64,000 bases of DNA from CAWAMR01 sp963783095 (GTDB taxonomy: Bacteria; Planctomycetota; Planctomycetia; Gemmatales; Gemmataceae), in the NCBI GenBank assembly GCA_963783095.1, contig CAWAMR010000002.1, positions 1,116,001 to 1,180,000 on the forward strand, in the 5' to 3' direction. A program made the translations under genes and the position numbers. Positions 46,243 through 56,167 of this stretch are shown in pieces. The notes under the pieces are model-generated. The model was not told where the DNA came from, searched no databases, and saw nothing but the letters and a program-made list of their open reading frames with translations. Positions within the stretch are counted from its first letter, which is position 1, and every line of letters starts with the position of its first letter.

Positions 46243-46764
46243 TCATTTGACAGTCTGCTGTTCTTCCTTCCACGGGATGCCGTGTGATTGCCCTTGCCGC
46301 CGGATGAGATCCATCATTCCCGCAAAATCGTCTATGCCGAGCTTCGTCAGTGCCATAGGCGAACCGTTTTTCTTGACCAAATCGCAACGGCGCGACGACA
46401 CTAATCCTTGTTTAATTTGCACGTCTATGATTTCGCTAATCTCATCCCAGCGGCAATGCTTCCGGTACCCGAATCTCACTTGGATTACGCCACCGGGGCA
46501 AATGAGATAACTTGACTTGCCCATGAAATAGGCCAGACCGAAAACTACGATGCTGAATGGCAACAACCACGGGCCGGGCCCCCAAGGTCCCATCGCGATC
46601 AGTAACCATACTCCACCGGCGAATATGACAATACCACAGGCGGCGACAACCAGACGGGTCGTCAGCTTTGCACGAAACACCCGAATAGGATCGCCCAGCA
46701 TGTTGTCGACTTGGCTGCCGCCCGTAGCTGCTTTATCGGAGTTCGAGTCGGGCCGTTCTTGCAT
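46243..46764 (-). CDS. Membrane protein with two helices and a PH-like soluble domain
   Basis: 173 aa from the ATG at 46764 (MQERPDSNSDK), which overlaps the stop codon of the HicB-like gene (TAATG); an ATG four codons upstream is also possible. After a 35-residue cytoplasmic start two helices follow (LVVAACGIVIFAGGVWLLI, LLPFSIVVFGLAYFMG). Then a beta-rich soluble part (YLICPGGVIQVRFGYRKHCR, WDEISEIIDVQIKQG) resembling bacterial PH-like domains of membrane proteins. No function known. Coupling to a HicB-like protein is unusual. Confidence 0.7.
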   Translation of the reverse strand: MQERPDSNSDKAATGGSQVDNMLGDPIRVFRAKLTTRLVVAACGIVIFAGGVWLLIAMGPWGPGPWLLPFSIVVFGLAYFMGKSSYLICPGGVIQVRFGYRKHCRWDEISEIIDVQIKQGLVSSRRCDLVKKNGSPMALTKLGIDDFAGMMDLIRRQGQSHGIPWKEEQQTVK

Positions 46765-46964
46765 TATCGTCTCCATCGAATGAAATGGGCGGACGTCTGG
46801 GCCGGCGAGCGTTCTTGTGTGACCATCAGATCGTAGGCATCTTGAATGTTCTCACGAAGTTCCTCCAGGGTCTCTCCTTGACTGAAGACACCGGAAACCT
46901 CTAACAGCTGACCCACGTAAAAATCTCCATCTTGTCAGAATTGCAACGTAAATTGTGTTCGCAT
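46764..46964 (-). pseudogene. HicB-like antitoxin with an in-frame UGA
   Basis: 66 codons: MRTQFTLQF-stop-QDGDFYVGQLLEVSGVFSQG followed by ETLEELRENIQDAYDLMV. The pattern Y-V-G-x-L-x-E-V-x-G-V-x-S-Q-G-E-T-L-E-E-L is that of HicB-type antitoxins. The stop at 46937-46935 stands where relatives have an aromatic residue, commonly Trp, so TGG to TGA is the simplest change. The terminal TAA overlaps the next ATG. No hicA gene is adjacent. It may be a nonsense-mutated gene, or the base may be a sequence error. Confidence 0.65.
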
Positions 46965-47105
46965 GGCGCTTCTCGATATGGAGCGGTCTTTTCAGACTAT
47001 CACATCAATTAAGATACCGAAAAGAACGTGGCTTTGAAAGCCCGCTGTATCGGGTTCAAGGGGTCATTGTCTGATGCGGTCAAATGGGTGCGACGGCACA
47101 CAACA

Positions 47106-48257
47106 TCAACGGGGCTTCGGAGGAGCTTCGCAGGGGATCGTCGACGATAAATTGGTATTGATGCGCGCCACACCCAGAGCCTGGAGTGCTACGCCGTAGG
47201 CCACCGGGAACGTGAGCATGTTCTCGCTGAGGACTGGGGATGCCGTTACTGCATCGGCAACCACGCGGGTGAACTGGGTGGGTTTTTCGACCGTGAGCAG
47301 GAGTTTGTCGCCCAGAAATTTTTGCAGACCAGGCAACTTGAAACCGCAGCCCAGTGCGATCATCGATTCAATATGGGCATCGCGATGAGTATTGGTGAAA
47401 TAACCAAGAGATCGCTGAACTTCGCCAACGAAGTCGGTCAGCACCGGCGTGAGGGCTTTGAGGATATTCGCCAGTTTCGATGACTTGGAGGCGTTGCGCT
47501 TGAGATCTTCGGCCTTTGCGAAGTCAAGATTCATTTCCTTCGCCAGGGAGCTGGTCAGGTGATTACCGCCGAGCGGAATCGGTCGGTGCCAGATGATCTT
47601 GCCGCCATCCGTGATTATCAAGGTTGAACTATCGGTCCCAATGTCGAGTGCGACGACGCATCGTTTCTTCCCGATGGTGGGCAGCGGTACCGTCTCCCCA
47701 TCAGGACCACCGCGCTTGAGATGGTCATAGGTGAGATAATTGCACAGCGTCAACGGGGCAATCTGGACGATGTGAACTTCGACCTTGACTCTCTGAAAAT
47801 GGCTTAGGAATCGGCTAATCATATCCCGCTTCATTGCGAAGATACCGATTTCCACATCGATGGCGAAACCACCTTCGACCCTCCCCTCGCCGATTTTTTG
47901 ATAGTCCCAAACCACCTCTTCCGGCGGGAACGGGATACAGCGTGTTGTCTCGTAATTCAGGATATCTTCGATCTTATTTTCTTTGACCGGCGGCAATTTA
48001 AGAAATCTCATCAGACCAGCCTGACCAGGCACACTGACAGCGAGGCGATCCTTTTTGATGGAATTGCGCGACAAAAATTCTTGGAGCGCCTCTCCGACGA
48101 GAGTATCAGGATCGGCATCGGGCTGCGATAGGTTTTCAGGGTACTCGATATAATCGACCGCCGCGACCGTTACTTTGTTGTCGACCATTTGCAAACGAAC
48201 TGCTTTGAAGGCACAACTCCCAATATCAATACCCCAAGCGCCGGGTTGCAAAAACAT
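47106..48257 (-). CDS. pilM: Type IV pilus assembly protein PilM
   Basis: 383 aa from the ATG at 48257, GGGAG upstream. The actin-like fold is evident: GAWGIDIGSCAFKAVRLQMV (phosphate-1 loop), YETTRCIPFPPEEVVWDYQ, VALDIGTDSSTLIITDGGKI (phosphate-2), IPLGGNHLTSSLA and SMIALGCGFKLPGLQKFLGD (adenosine loop). PilM binds the PilN cytoplasmic tail at the base of type IV pilus or pseudopilus machines. pilN, pilO and pilQ are not in the window, so it is detached from the usual operon. It may serve the DUF1559 pseudopilin machinery; that is inference. Confidence 0.88.
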   Translation of the reverse strand: MFLQPGAWGIDIGSCAFKAVRLQMVDNKVTVAAVDYIEYPENLSQPDADPDTLVGEALQEFLSRNSIKKDRLAVSVPGQAGLMRFLKLPPVKENKIEDILNYETTRCIPFPPEEVVWDYQKIGEGRVEGGFAIDVEIGIFAMKRDMISRFLSHFQRVKVEVHIVQIAPLTLCNYLTYDHLKRGGPDGETVPLPTIGKKRCVVALDIGTDSSTLIITDGGKIIWHRPIPLGGNHLTSSLAKEMNLDFAKAEDLKRNASKSSKLANILKALTPVLTDFVGEVQRSLGYFTNTHRDAHIESMIALGCGFKLPGLQKFLGDKLLLTVEKPTQFTRVVADAVTASPVLSENMLTFPVAYGVALQALGVARINTNLSSTIPCEAPPKPR

Positions 48258-48373
48258 GGGCAATACTCCCAAGCTCACGAAAAAGAAGGTGGCACCAGTT
48301 CCCGATCTCAAAAAAGTCGGCATGATTCCAGGACATCGATCTGGCTCTCACCATGATTCACTGCTCCGCAAAA

Positions 48374-50577
48374 TCACTTTTTCTCTGCCCCAGCGCTCAA
48401 TGCATTACCCTCGAATGAGATCACAATCGCTTCGTTCATCGGCCAGTCGAACTTGAATTCCGCGCCGCTACCCAAGTCTTTGCCTGTTCTTTCGTCGCGG
48501 ACTCCGTTGACTTTGCCCCTGAAAGCAAGTGTTACCGGCAGCACCTCCGACTTCAGACCGACCGAGTTGCCGCCGCCGGTTGAGCTAACGGCGATTTCGG
48601 GGTTCATGCACACAAACAGGATCGTCCGCCCATCTTTCTTCCAGTAAGTGATCTCGTAGCCGAATTCCTTGCCCGGCGCTCCCTTCAGGCTTACCCAGCG
48701 TTTGCCTGTCGCGGCTTGAACCGGTTCCATAAAAGTCGTTCGCTTGGCTGCGGCCTCAGCTCCTTTGGCACGATAGGCGTTGTACCACTGCGGCGACAAA
48801 TTCAACAGGACCCCTGTGCCTTTGCCGACCCGGTTGACGGTGGCGGTCTTCATGTTGCGCACGGCCTTGTCGAAGCCGCTGGCATCTTTGATGCAGGTGT
48901 TGCCGTTGGCCAGAAATGATTCGTAGGTTTTCCAGCCGAAATTCTCGTCCTGATTCAGTTCGCACCAGAGTTTGCCGCCGAATACACCCGCCATCTTCAA
49001 ATCGGGACTGTGTTTGACTCCGAAAACGTCGTCGAGAACGCCTCCCGTTGCCCGGCCCTTGCCGTGCTGGTCCCAGAGACCGGGCATGAAATCGGCAATC
49101 ACCGTGCCACCCGCTTCAACGAAGGCGCGAATGCGTTTGGCCTCGACATCGGACAGGCAGAGGCATCCCGGCAGGATCAATACCTTGTATTCGCTGGGGA
49201 TCCCTTGCTGGATGACATCGGCATAACTGATGAAGTTGTACTGTAACCCCGAATCGCGGAGCATGTTCTCCCAGGCTTTGCGCCCCTGGTGAGCCGAGCC
49301 GAGCCGTTCATCGCCGTTGCGATTGATCCAGGTTGTGCCGTGCGCAGCTGCGTCCATGATCCAGCCAAGCTGGATCGAGGGGTGGCTATAGTAAATGGCA
49401 ATGCCATCGTGCTGCCATTCGGCTCCGCTCATCAATGGCCCAATCTTTTTCCCGGCTTCCAGGAAATGCGGGGCGACTTGCTTGTGCCAGTCTTTGGGAG
49501 TTTTTCCATCAAACCACTTTTCAACCCAGCCGATAAAACCCCGGTTCCCATGCGCCAGGTAATACCAGGTCTGCCAGATGGTGTCGGGAACCGCCTGATG
49601 AAAATGACTGGTGACTGCGGGGATGGCGTTGTGCGGGTTGAAGGAGCGGATGATCGACTGCGACCCGCCAATGTTGTAGGCTTCCAGAAACTGCACCTTC
49701 CGCATGATCTTGGCGTAATCGTAACCGCCGAAGGCATTGGGCGACTGGCCGCCCACCCAGCCGCACGGCGTGCGGGATCGACGCTGTTGGAGTATTCGAC
49801 CAGGTCGCCGATGAAGTTGTTCCAGTAGGAATCGTTGAAAGTCCACTGGTCCATAAGCGGCGAGGCGTCGAATTCCTTGACCGACCAGCCGGCGAGCTTC
49901 GGGCGAATGTTCTCGTAAGTGATCCACTTGGGACGTTCCGGAGCATTGGGGCCGTAGATCTTCTTGAGCCAGGCAGGATAAGCAGCACGATCGTCGGTTA
50001 CGTTCCACATGGTCGGGTGAACGAAGTGCCCCCAGCCGATTTCATCGTCGAGGGCGTAAGCGGATCGCATGGGTGAAGATTTTACCGCGCCAATGTGTCT
50101 TGAGATAAGCTTTTGGAGCCGCTGGCGCATGGCTTCGTTGACGGGTGGCGTGCGAACGCCATTGCCGTGAACCTGGTTGAGCATGTTCTTGGGAATGCCT
50201 CCATCCCAGATATGCAATTCGCGCTTACCGGCGAGGTGATCGACATAAAAGTGCAAACCGAACTGGTTGATCCAGTCGAGCCGACCCGTTTTGGAGTTGT
50301 TGGCGTCAACTCGATCCCAGTCGACGAAGGCCCCGTTGTAGCCGTTGGCGACGCTCCATTTGCCGGATTCAGGAGTGTAGCCGATGTTCCACTGGTAGGT
50401 CCAGGGCATGTACAACCAGCTTGGGTACGCCTTGAGCAACCAGTCTTTGTCTTGCTTGACGGGCTTAAAATCCTTGGAGGTTTTGACGTAGTTTTCGTAA
50501 GGATCAGGCTCCGCTGCGAAAGCCGGTTCCAGGCAGAGAATGACCGACCAGATGAGTGCTGTGCTCCAAGTTTTCAT
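48374..50577 (-). pseudogene. Secreted beta-galactosidase-like glycoside hydrolase, frameshifted
   Basis: About 734 residues. Start at 50577 behind GGAGAAGAAAGA, signal peptide (WSTALIWSVILCLEPAFA). A TIM-barrel-like N-terminal part (FGLHFYVDHLAGKRELHIWD, SAYALDDEIGWGHFVHP) is followed by a trimerisation/GATase-like domain (EYKVLILPGCLCLSDVEAKR, GGTVIADFMPGLWDQHG) and a beta domain. At about 49765 one base is missing: VDPARR should be followed by CGWVGGQSPNAFGGYDYAKI. The layout resembles GH42-type enzymes; substrate unknown. Codirectional with the PVC dehydrogenase upstream. Confidence 0.75.
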
Positions 50578-50595
50578 TCTTTCTTCTCCAGTGTT

Positions 50596-50671
50596 GTTAG
50601 CCCGATGTGCAAGCAAGGGACGAACCATCAGGTCACTCTGGGTTCATCCCTTGCTTGCGCGTCGGGCTAAC
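50596..50671. repeat. GTTAGCCCGA inverted repeat with about 30-bp arms
   Basis: Arms about 50596-50626 and 50641-50671 (GTTAGCCCGATGTGCAAGCA and its inverse, with two mismatches) and a 14-nt loop. It lies 5 nt after the stop of the upstream PVC dehydrogenase gene (minus strand) and could act as its terminator. Confidence 0.75.
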
Positions 50672-50675
50672 AAGA

Positions 50676-53251
50676 CTATTTGAACATCTTGTTATCGCGA
50701 TCGCCGCGCGACAGCAAGTAAGCCATCAGGTCGAGAATCTCATCCTTTTCCAGCGTGTTGAGCAATCCTTCCGGCATCATGGATACTCTTGACTTCTCCA
50801 CCTTCTCAACCCGCCGACGATTCACGTCGATCGTCGTCGAAGGATCGAGCATGTCCGGCAGAATCATCATCGTGTCGTTGTTAAGGTTCACGATTCGACC
50901 GATAATCGTTTTGCCATTGTCCAGTTCAACCTTGACCGCAGCATATTGATCGCTGATCTCCTTGCTGGGCACGATAATCGATTCCAACAAGTCGCGCGGG
51001 CTGAATCGCCCCGAGACGATGGTCAAGTCAGGCCCCTGGGCACCGCCTTCATTATCGAAGCGATGACACCCGAAGCATTTGGTTTCGCCGAAGAGCACCC
51101 GGCCGCGATCGAAGTTACGCTTGGTCAGGCCCTTGTCCAGTTCCGGAGCCAGTTCATTCATCGTCCAGGTCTTCACGATCGGTCGAATCTTGCCGATGAC
51201 CAGCGGTTTGAGAATCGGCTTGGCGTCGAGGATCGGTTTGAGTTCTTTTTTCTCCGCACCGGAGAGAGTGGCGACCGCATCATCTTTGATATTCGTCATG
51301 AAGCCTGAGAAACTCATGCCCCCTTTGAAATTCCCGGACTTCAGAAACCAGGAGAAATACTCCTTGCGCTGATCGATCGTCCAGCCTGCCTTGAGCATTC
51401 GCAGCGACCTGGCATATTCCATCTGCTCTTCCTGTGTGGGAGCCTTTTCCATAAGTGCGAGAGCCTTGGCAGCCACTTTCGGACTTTGCAGGTAGACCAG
51501 CAGTTCACAAAGAAGAAAGTTGACTTCGCGCGCAGCACTGGGGAAGTTCGGTTCCAGCTTGGCGAGGAGCTTTTCGCGCATCATTTCATCGGGCTTGCCC
51601 ATCCGGTGAAACAGGATTTCGTAAGTTCGCAGATAATCGATTCGGTTGCTTTCGGTGAGCTTGGACCAGTCGATCTTCTCCAGGGCGCTCTCGATCTGCG
51701 CTTTCACCTTTTCGTTGACGACATGTGGGTGTGCCTTGGTCGCATGTTGCGGACAGGTGCTACTCGCACGCACCAGTGCCAACAGGGCAGGAATTGCGCG
51801 AGAAGGCTTGGTTTCTGCAAGTGCTTTAGATGCCCAGACTTCAATAGGCTGGTGTTCCAAAGCTACGCGAGCGGCAAAGCGAATGAAGCGGTCTTCATGG
51901 TCCAGATAGGGCCAAGCGGTTTCAATCGCTTTGATCGCGGCATCTCCGTCCTTCGCGGGGTGGTGTAGTTCCTCCAATTTCTTGCGAATCGTTCGAAATT
52001 CCGCACCGGTATCATTGACGATCTTGGCAGGCTCGGTCGATTCCTTACCGATGTAGGTAACGCGATAAAGACCCGACTGAGTCTTTCGTCCGCCGATGGT
52101 GAAATACAGGGCACCATCCTTTGGATTGACGACCAGATCGGTCAACGGCAGGGGGCGCCCGTGACGAATTCCTCGGCCTGGGCCTCGTAACCGCTCAGCT
52201 TCGGAGTCAGATGCAGGGCGTAGAGCTTGCCGTAGCTCCAGTCGCAAAAGTAGAGCGCATCCTGATATTTTGCCGGAAACTTTGAGCCGTAGCCGAAACC
52301 GATGCCGGTCGGCGAGCCGGGACCGACGTTGTAGACGCCGGGAAGATTATCGGGATACCACACCGGGAATTTGCCGGCACCGTTGCGCCAGCCGAACTCG
52401 CTTCCGGATGTCGCCATACAGATGCGCGTCGGGCGATACCAGGGCGTATTGAAATCCCATTCCATATCGGCATCGTAAGTGAACAGGTCGCCCTGCTTGT
52501 TGAAGGCAATGTCGTAGGGATTGCGATAGCCGACGCTGACCAACTCCCAGTTCTTGCCATCGGCATCGACGTGATAGATCGTGCCGCCCGGCCCATTGAC
52601 GCCTTTCATAAATCCACGACCATCGGGCATGCTCGGCAGAAGGTGATCTTCACCCCACAGCGGCGGAACCCGCGTCGAGGAGTAGGGCATCATCTTCGTT
52701 CCGTTGCCGCAGACGACGTAAAGCGATTTGCCGTCCGGTGACGGGATGACGGCGTGTGGGCCGTGCTCGCCTCCACCATCGATCAATTTGAGGGTTTCGA
52801 CCGGCCCGAAGGTATCGCCGTCCTTTGAGGGAACCCGATACAGGCCGCTCTTGTATTTGCCGCCGCCGTTGACGACGACATAGAGAGCGTCAAAGGCCCA
52901 GAGCAGTCCCTGCGCCTCGCCGAGTGGAATGGGAAGTTTCTCGACCTTGGCTCCTGATGAGGCGCCGATCGCCGGCGGCGTGATGCGGTACAAGCCGCCG
53001 TACTGATCGGAAACGATGAGTCGGCCTTTGGGATCGACGCACATGCTGACCCAGGAGCCTTCCTGATCTTTAGGCACGCTATAGAGGAGTTCGACCTTGA
53101 AATCCTTTTTGACGACCATGCTGGCCGGATCGGTAGCACTCGGGGGTTTGCCCTTGGGTTTTGGATCTTTTGATTTGGGTTGTGCGCTGAGATCGGCGGT
53201 CGGCAGCAGCATAACGAGTGAGAGTAAGAAAGCCAGTCTCATCGGAATCAT
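50676..53251 (-). pseudogene. PVC-type haem-binding dehydrogenase, one frameshift
   Basis: About 858 residues. Signal peptide (FLLSLVMLLPTADLSA). A six-bladed propeller of the PQQ-dependent sugar dehydrogenase type follows (VSMCVDPKGRLIVSDQYGGL, EHGPHAVIPSPDGKSLYVVC, GYRNPYDIAFNKQGDLFTYD, DALYFCDWSYGKLYALHL), then HEAT-like helices and a C-terminal cytochrome c domain with CFGCH (haem) and DLLESIIVPSKEISDQYAAV. Near 52154 one C is lacking from a C run: TGAP should continue LPLTDLVVNPKDGALYF. Known in planctomycetes as a membrane or periplasmic oxidoreductase of unknown substrate. Confidence 0.82.
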
Positions 53252-53355
53252 TCGCTCCGGGGAGGGAATCGGTAACGGGCAGATAAGTTAGTGTAAAGGG
53301 TGATGGAACCAAGAGCTATGGAAAAGAGTGAATTGCTGCTTTGTTCCGTGGCGGA

Positions 53356-53384
53356 TTGCCTTGGAAATCCGGTTCGGCTATAAT
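53356..53384 (+). promoter_or_regulatory. Promoter TTGCCT-17-TATAAT upstream of the STAS gene
   Basis: -35 TTGCCT (53356-53361), 17-nt spacer, perfect -10 TATAAT (53379-53384). Transcription should start near 53391, giving a leader of about 64 nt. Confidence 0.6.
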
Positions 53385-53454
53385 AGTCTAAAGCGTTGCC
53401 TCTCTTATGTGTGGTGGTGAGTCGTCAATTCCAACTCAATCTTACCGAGTTTTT

Positions 53455-53841
53455 ATGAATCATCCTCTTGGTTTCAAAAGGATCAGCATCGCGTTCGAGG
53501 GTGATGCGGCGATCTGTACTTTTAAGGACAAACGGCTCACGGAGGAGACCAACATTCAGTTGCTCGGCGAGGATTTTGTCCGGTTAATAAACGAATTCGG
53601 GCAAAAGGCTATTCTGCTCGATTTCGCAAATGTCGAGCTCCTTTCGAGCGCTGCGCTGGGCAAGTTAATCACTTTCAATCGAAATGTTCAGAACAGTGGA
53701 GGCAAGCTCGTTCTGTTTCATGTGTCGGATACAATTCTTGGGTTTTTTGAACTGACCAAACTGAATCGCCTTTTCACTATCGCAGGCACCCACGATGAAG
53801 CCCACGATATACTTGGCATCAGCAAGCCCTGCTGCTCATGA
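53455..53841 (+). CDS. STAS domain protein (anti-sigma factor antagonist-like)
   Basis: 128 aa from the ATG at 53455 (MNHPLGFKRISIAFEGDAAI). The STAS fold is seen in AILLDFANVELLSSAALGKL with the phosphorylatable Ser-Ser at the helix start, then KLVLFHVSDTILGFFELTKL. In SpoIIAA-type proteins the second Ser is the switch residue phosphorylated by an anti-sigma kinase. No kinase gene is next to it, so the partner is elsewhere. It ends convergent to the MutS-like gene with a 15-nt gap. Confidence 0.88.
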   Translation: MNHPLGFKRISIAFEGDAAICTFKDKRLTEETNIQLLGEDFVRLINEFGQKAILLDFANVELLSSAALGKLITFNRNVQNSGGKLVLFHVSDTILGFFELTKLNRLFTIAGTHDEAHDILGISKPCCS

Positions 53842-53856
53842 GGTTTTACTTTTTTC

Positions 53857-55689
53857 TCAACCGGAAGACTCCTTAACCTCATCCGCAATCAGCCCCACCG
53901 CGCGCATCAAAGCGAGAGCGTTGCTGTGCTGGACAACCCCCGGTCTGAGTCGATAGTCGAAATGCAATTTTCCTTCTCGCAAATCATCCTGAAAGTGGAC
54001 GTTTCGCGCGCACGGTGCCAGCCGATCCGCAAGTGCGGTCAGCGCCAGATCGTGAGTGGTGATAAGCCCTATTGCATGTTTCGACAACAATAGCCGGACG
54101 ATCGCTTCCGCTCCAATGCGACGATCGTGCGAGTTCGTCCCGTTGAGAATCTCATCCAGGAGAAAAAGGACGGGCAAACCATCGCCCGTCCGATCGACGA
54201 TCCGTCGGAGCCTGGTGATTTCTGCATAGAAGCGCGATTTCCCGGCCTGCAATGAATCCTGATTACGCAGCGATGTACCGATATGAAGACGGCATAGACT
54301 CATCGCACCGGCCCGCACGGGTGCACCTGCCAGCGCCAATACCACATTCACGCCAATGGTCCGCAAATAAGTACTCTTGCCCGACATGTTGGAGCCGCTC
54401 ACGATCAACAACGATTCTTGAGGGTTCAGGGAGAAATCGTTGGCAACCGATCGCGCCCGCGGTAACAGGGGATGGCTCAATGAGATTGCCTGAATGCGCG
54501 ACCCTTCGGTTTCGATCGTCGGAAAGGGATCGCTGGGGTTCTCATAACGGTAAGCTGCCAGCGAATTCAGGGCCTCGATCTCGCCCAGAACTTCCAGCCA
54601 GCGACAGAGCGCAGGCCCCGCCTGTGCGCGCCAGGCCTCAACCGCAAGTCCAATCTGCGTTCGCCATAACAGGAAAGTTACCGCCAATCCCACAATCGGG
54701 TTGCGCGTGAGTTCGAGCAACCCCATATACCTCTGGAGTCTGGCGAACTGGTGTGATGGGCGCATGGCGTTGTCGTTCAGCGAAGCCCTCAGTTGTGCCA
54801 GTTTATTCGATTGAAACGACTTGCGTTCCAAGGCAAACAGCATGGAGGCCAGTTGATACACATCTTCAGATCTTTGATCGAGACTTGCCAGGGCGTTTCG
54901 GACTCGTCCGGCCAGCAAAAAGGCAAACCCACCCTGAACCAGCAGTGCCAGGACAACCGGCCCAACGCCGAACCACTGCTGCACCCAGCCCAGCACCGCC
55001 AATACGGTGAACAAGAACAGAACCGGTGCCATAATGCGTAGCCACGCCGTTCGACGGGTGCAGCCCTGCCGGCTCCACTTTACCAGTGCATTCGTTTGAA
55101 TCGGCTTGGCGGCGGCCTGCATAAAGTCGATCTGTTCGCGCCAGTGCTTGCCCGCGCATAACTCTCGAATCGCTTCCTGACGACGACGAATCTCATCGAT
55201 GGGAGCAGGTTCGCAAAGCCACTGGGCGAGCGTATGCCGGCCACTTTCCGTGTGCGCGATACAGAGTCGCTCAAACAATGAGCCTGGGCCGAAGAGGTCG
55301 AGATCGCCGGAATAGAGATGATCGTCGTCGATAAACTCGGTCCCTGGCGTCCCTTTACCCATCCAGTTATCGCTCATCCGATCGACCCCGAACTGATAGA
55401 AGCGAATGCTCATAAGAGCCTGATGCCGGCGCAAACTCAAGCGCTGTGCCCACGGTGAAGTGACGAGGAAAATGCCGAAGGGAATCGCGGCAGACCAACT
55501 CGGAACCGATCGTTCAAAGGAACTGGTTACCAGCAGAATCCCACTGAAGATGACGAGGATGAATCGAATGTTCCCAAGCCGGCCCTGTCGCTGTTCGAGC
55601 GATTCAGCGGCAGATTGAAAATGATTGCGCCGTTCAATGTATTCCGAGAGCGGATCGCAGATTTGATCGGAGGAACTAACGCTCATCAA
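53857..55689 (-). CDS. Membrane-anchored MutS-like ATPase
   Basis: 610 aa. Four hydrophobic segments: two near residues 42-80 (FILVIFSGILLVTSS, AAIPFGIFLVTS) and two near 215-265 (IMAPVLFLFTVLAVLGWV, VVLALLVQGGFAFLLAG). A MutS-type helical lever region follows, then the C-terminal ATPase: Walker A LLIVSGSNMSGKSTYLRTIG, signature SLRNQDSLQAGKSRFYAEIT, Walker B LPVLFLLDEILNGTNS and the His loop LITTHDLALTALAD. The mismatch-binding N-terminal domains of MutS and the Smr nuclease of MutS2 are absent. A role in DNA repair is therefore not assured. Confidence 0.85.
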   Translation of the reverse strand: MMSVSSSDQICDPLSEYIERRNHFQSAAESLEQRQGRLGNIRFILVIFSGILLVTSSFERSVPSWSAAIPFGIFLVTSPWAQRLSLRRHQALMSIRFYQFGVDRMSDNWMGKGTPGTEFIDDDHLYSGDLDLFGPGSLFERLCIAHTESGRHTLAQWLCEPAPIDEIRRRQEAIRELCAGKHWREQIDFMQAAAKPIQTNALVKWSRQGCTRRTAWLRIMAPVLFLFTVLAVLGWVQQWFGVGPVVLALLVQGGFAFLLAGRVRNALASLDQRSEDVYQLASMLFALERKSFQSNKLAQLRASLNDNAMRPSHQFARLQRYMGLLELTRNPIVGLAVTFLLWRTQIGLAVEAWRAQAGPALCRWLEVLGEIEALNSLAAYRYENPSDPFPTIETEGSRIQAISLSHPLLPRARSVANDFSLNPQESLLIVSGSNMSGKSTYLRTIGVNVVLALAGAPVRAGAMSLCRLHIGTSLRNQDSLQAGKSRFYAEITRLRRIVDRTGDGLPVLFLLDEILNGTNSHDRRIGAEAIVRLLLSKHAIGLITTHDLALTALADRLAPCARNVHFQDDLREGKLHFDYRLRPGVVQHSNALALMRAVGLIADEVKESSG

Positions 55690-55735
55690 GCTGGTCTTCC
55701 TTTTACCCGGAAATGTGATTCACGGGACGTTACCA

Positions 55736-56167
55736 TCATCGTGTTTTCGGTTTCCGTTCATCCAGATACTTGAGTATGGCGTCGCCGGAAGGGGTGAAAA
55801 GGTATTTGACAACGAGCAGCACCATTGCCGCCATTTCCGCGAAGACTGCCATCATAAAGGTTCGGGCAGTCCAAGGTTCAACGACCAGCAGCCCGAAGCC
55901 AATGAGCAAAAATGCGATATTGATGAAAACTGCCTGAATTGCCATTGCGATCATCAGTAGGTGGGCATACTTCTCACGGAGTTTGCGGTCTTGGGTTTGC
56001 TGATCCTTCCACGCTTTGACGATAGCTCGTAATCGATGACTTCGATCTTCAATTTCCCTGAGTTTGCCATAAGTTGCCACATCTTCCGCAGAGATGGGGC
56101 GATCAGGATCCTTGAGCAGAGCTCGGAAGGATTCAGGCAGTTGCGGATCGGAACTCTTGGCTGCCAT
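55736..56167 (-). CDS. Two-helix membrane protein coupled to ImmA/IrrE peptidase
   Basis: 143 aa. A hydrophilic helical N-terminus (PESFRALLKDPDRPISAEDV) is followed by two membrane helices (LLMIAMAIQAVFINIAFLLI and TFMMAVFAEMAAMVLLVVKY) and a short tail. The ATG overlaps the stop of the peptidase gene by one base (TAATG), so the two are made together. No family recognised. Position suggests it is the peptidase's membrane partner or substrate. Confidence 0.75.
   Translation of the reverse strand: MAAKSSDPQLPESFRALLKDPDRPISAEDVATYGKLREIEDRSHRLRAIVKAWKDQQTQDRKLREKYAHLLMIAMAIQAVFINIAFLLIGFGLLVVEPWTARTFMMAVFAEMAAMVLLVVKYLFTPSGDAILKYLDERKPKTR

Noticed and set aside
46935..46937. UGA in the HicB-like gene as a selenocysteine codon or a sign of UGA = Trp code
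   Set aside because: UGA is used as a normal terminator elsewhere in the window (for example the ATP-grasp gene, the POT gene's neighbours, the redoxin gene), and HicB proteins are not selenoproteins. A nonsense change or base error is simpler.
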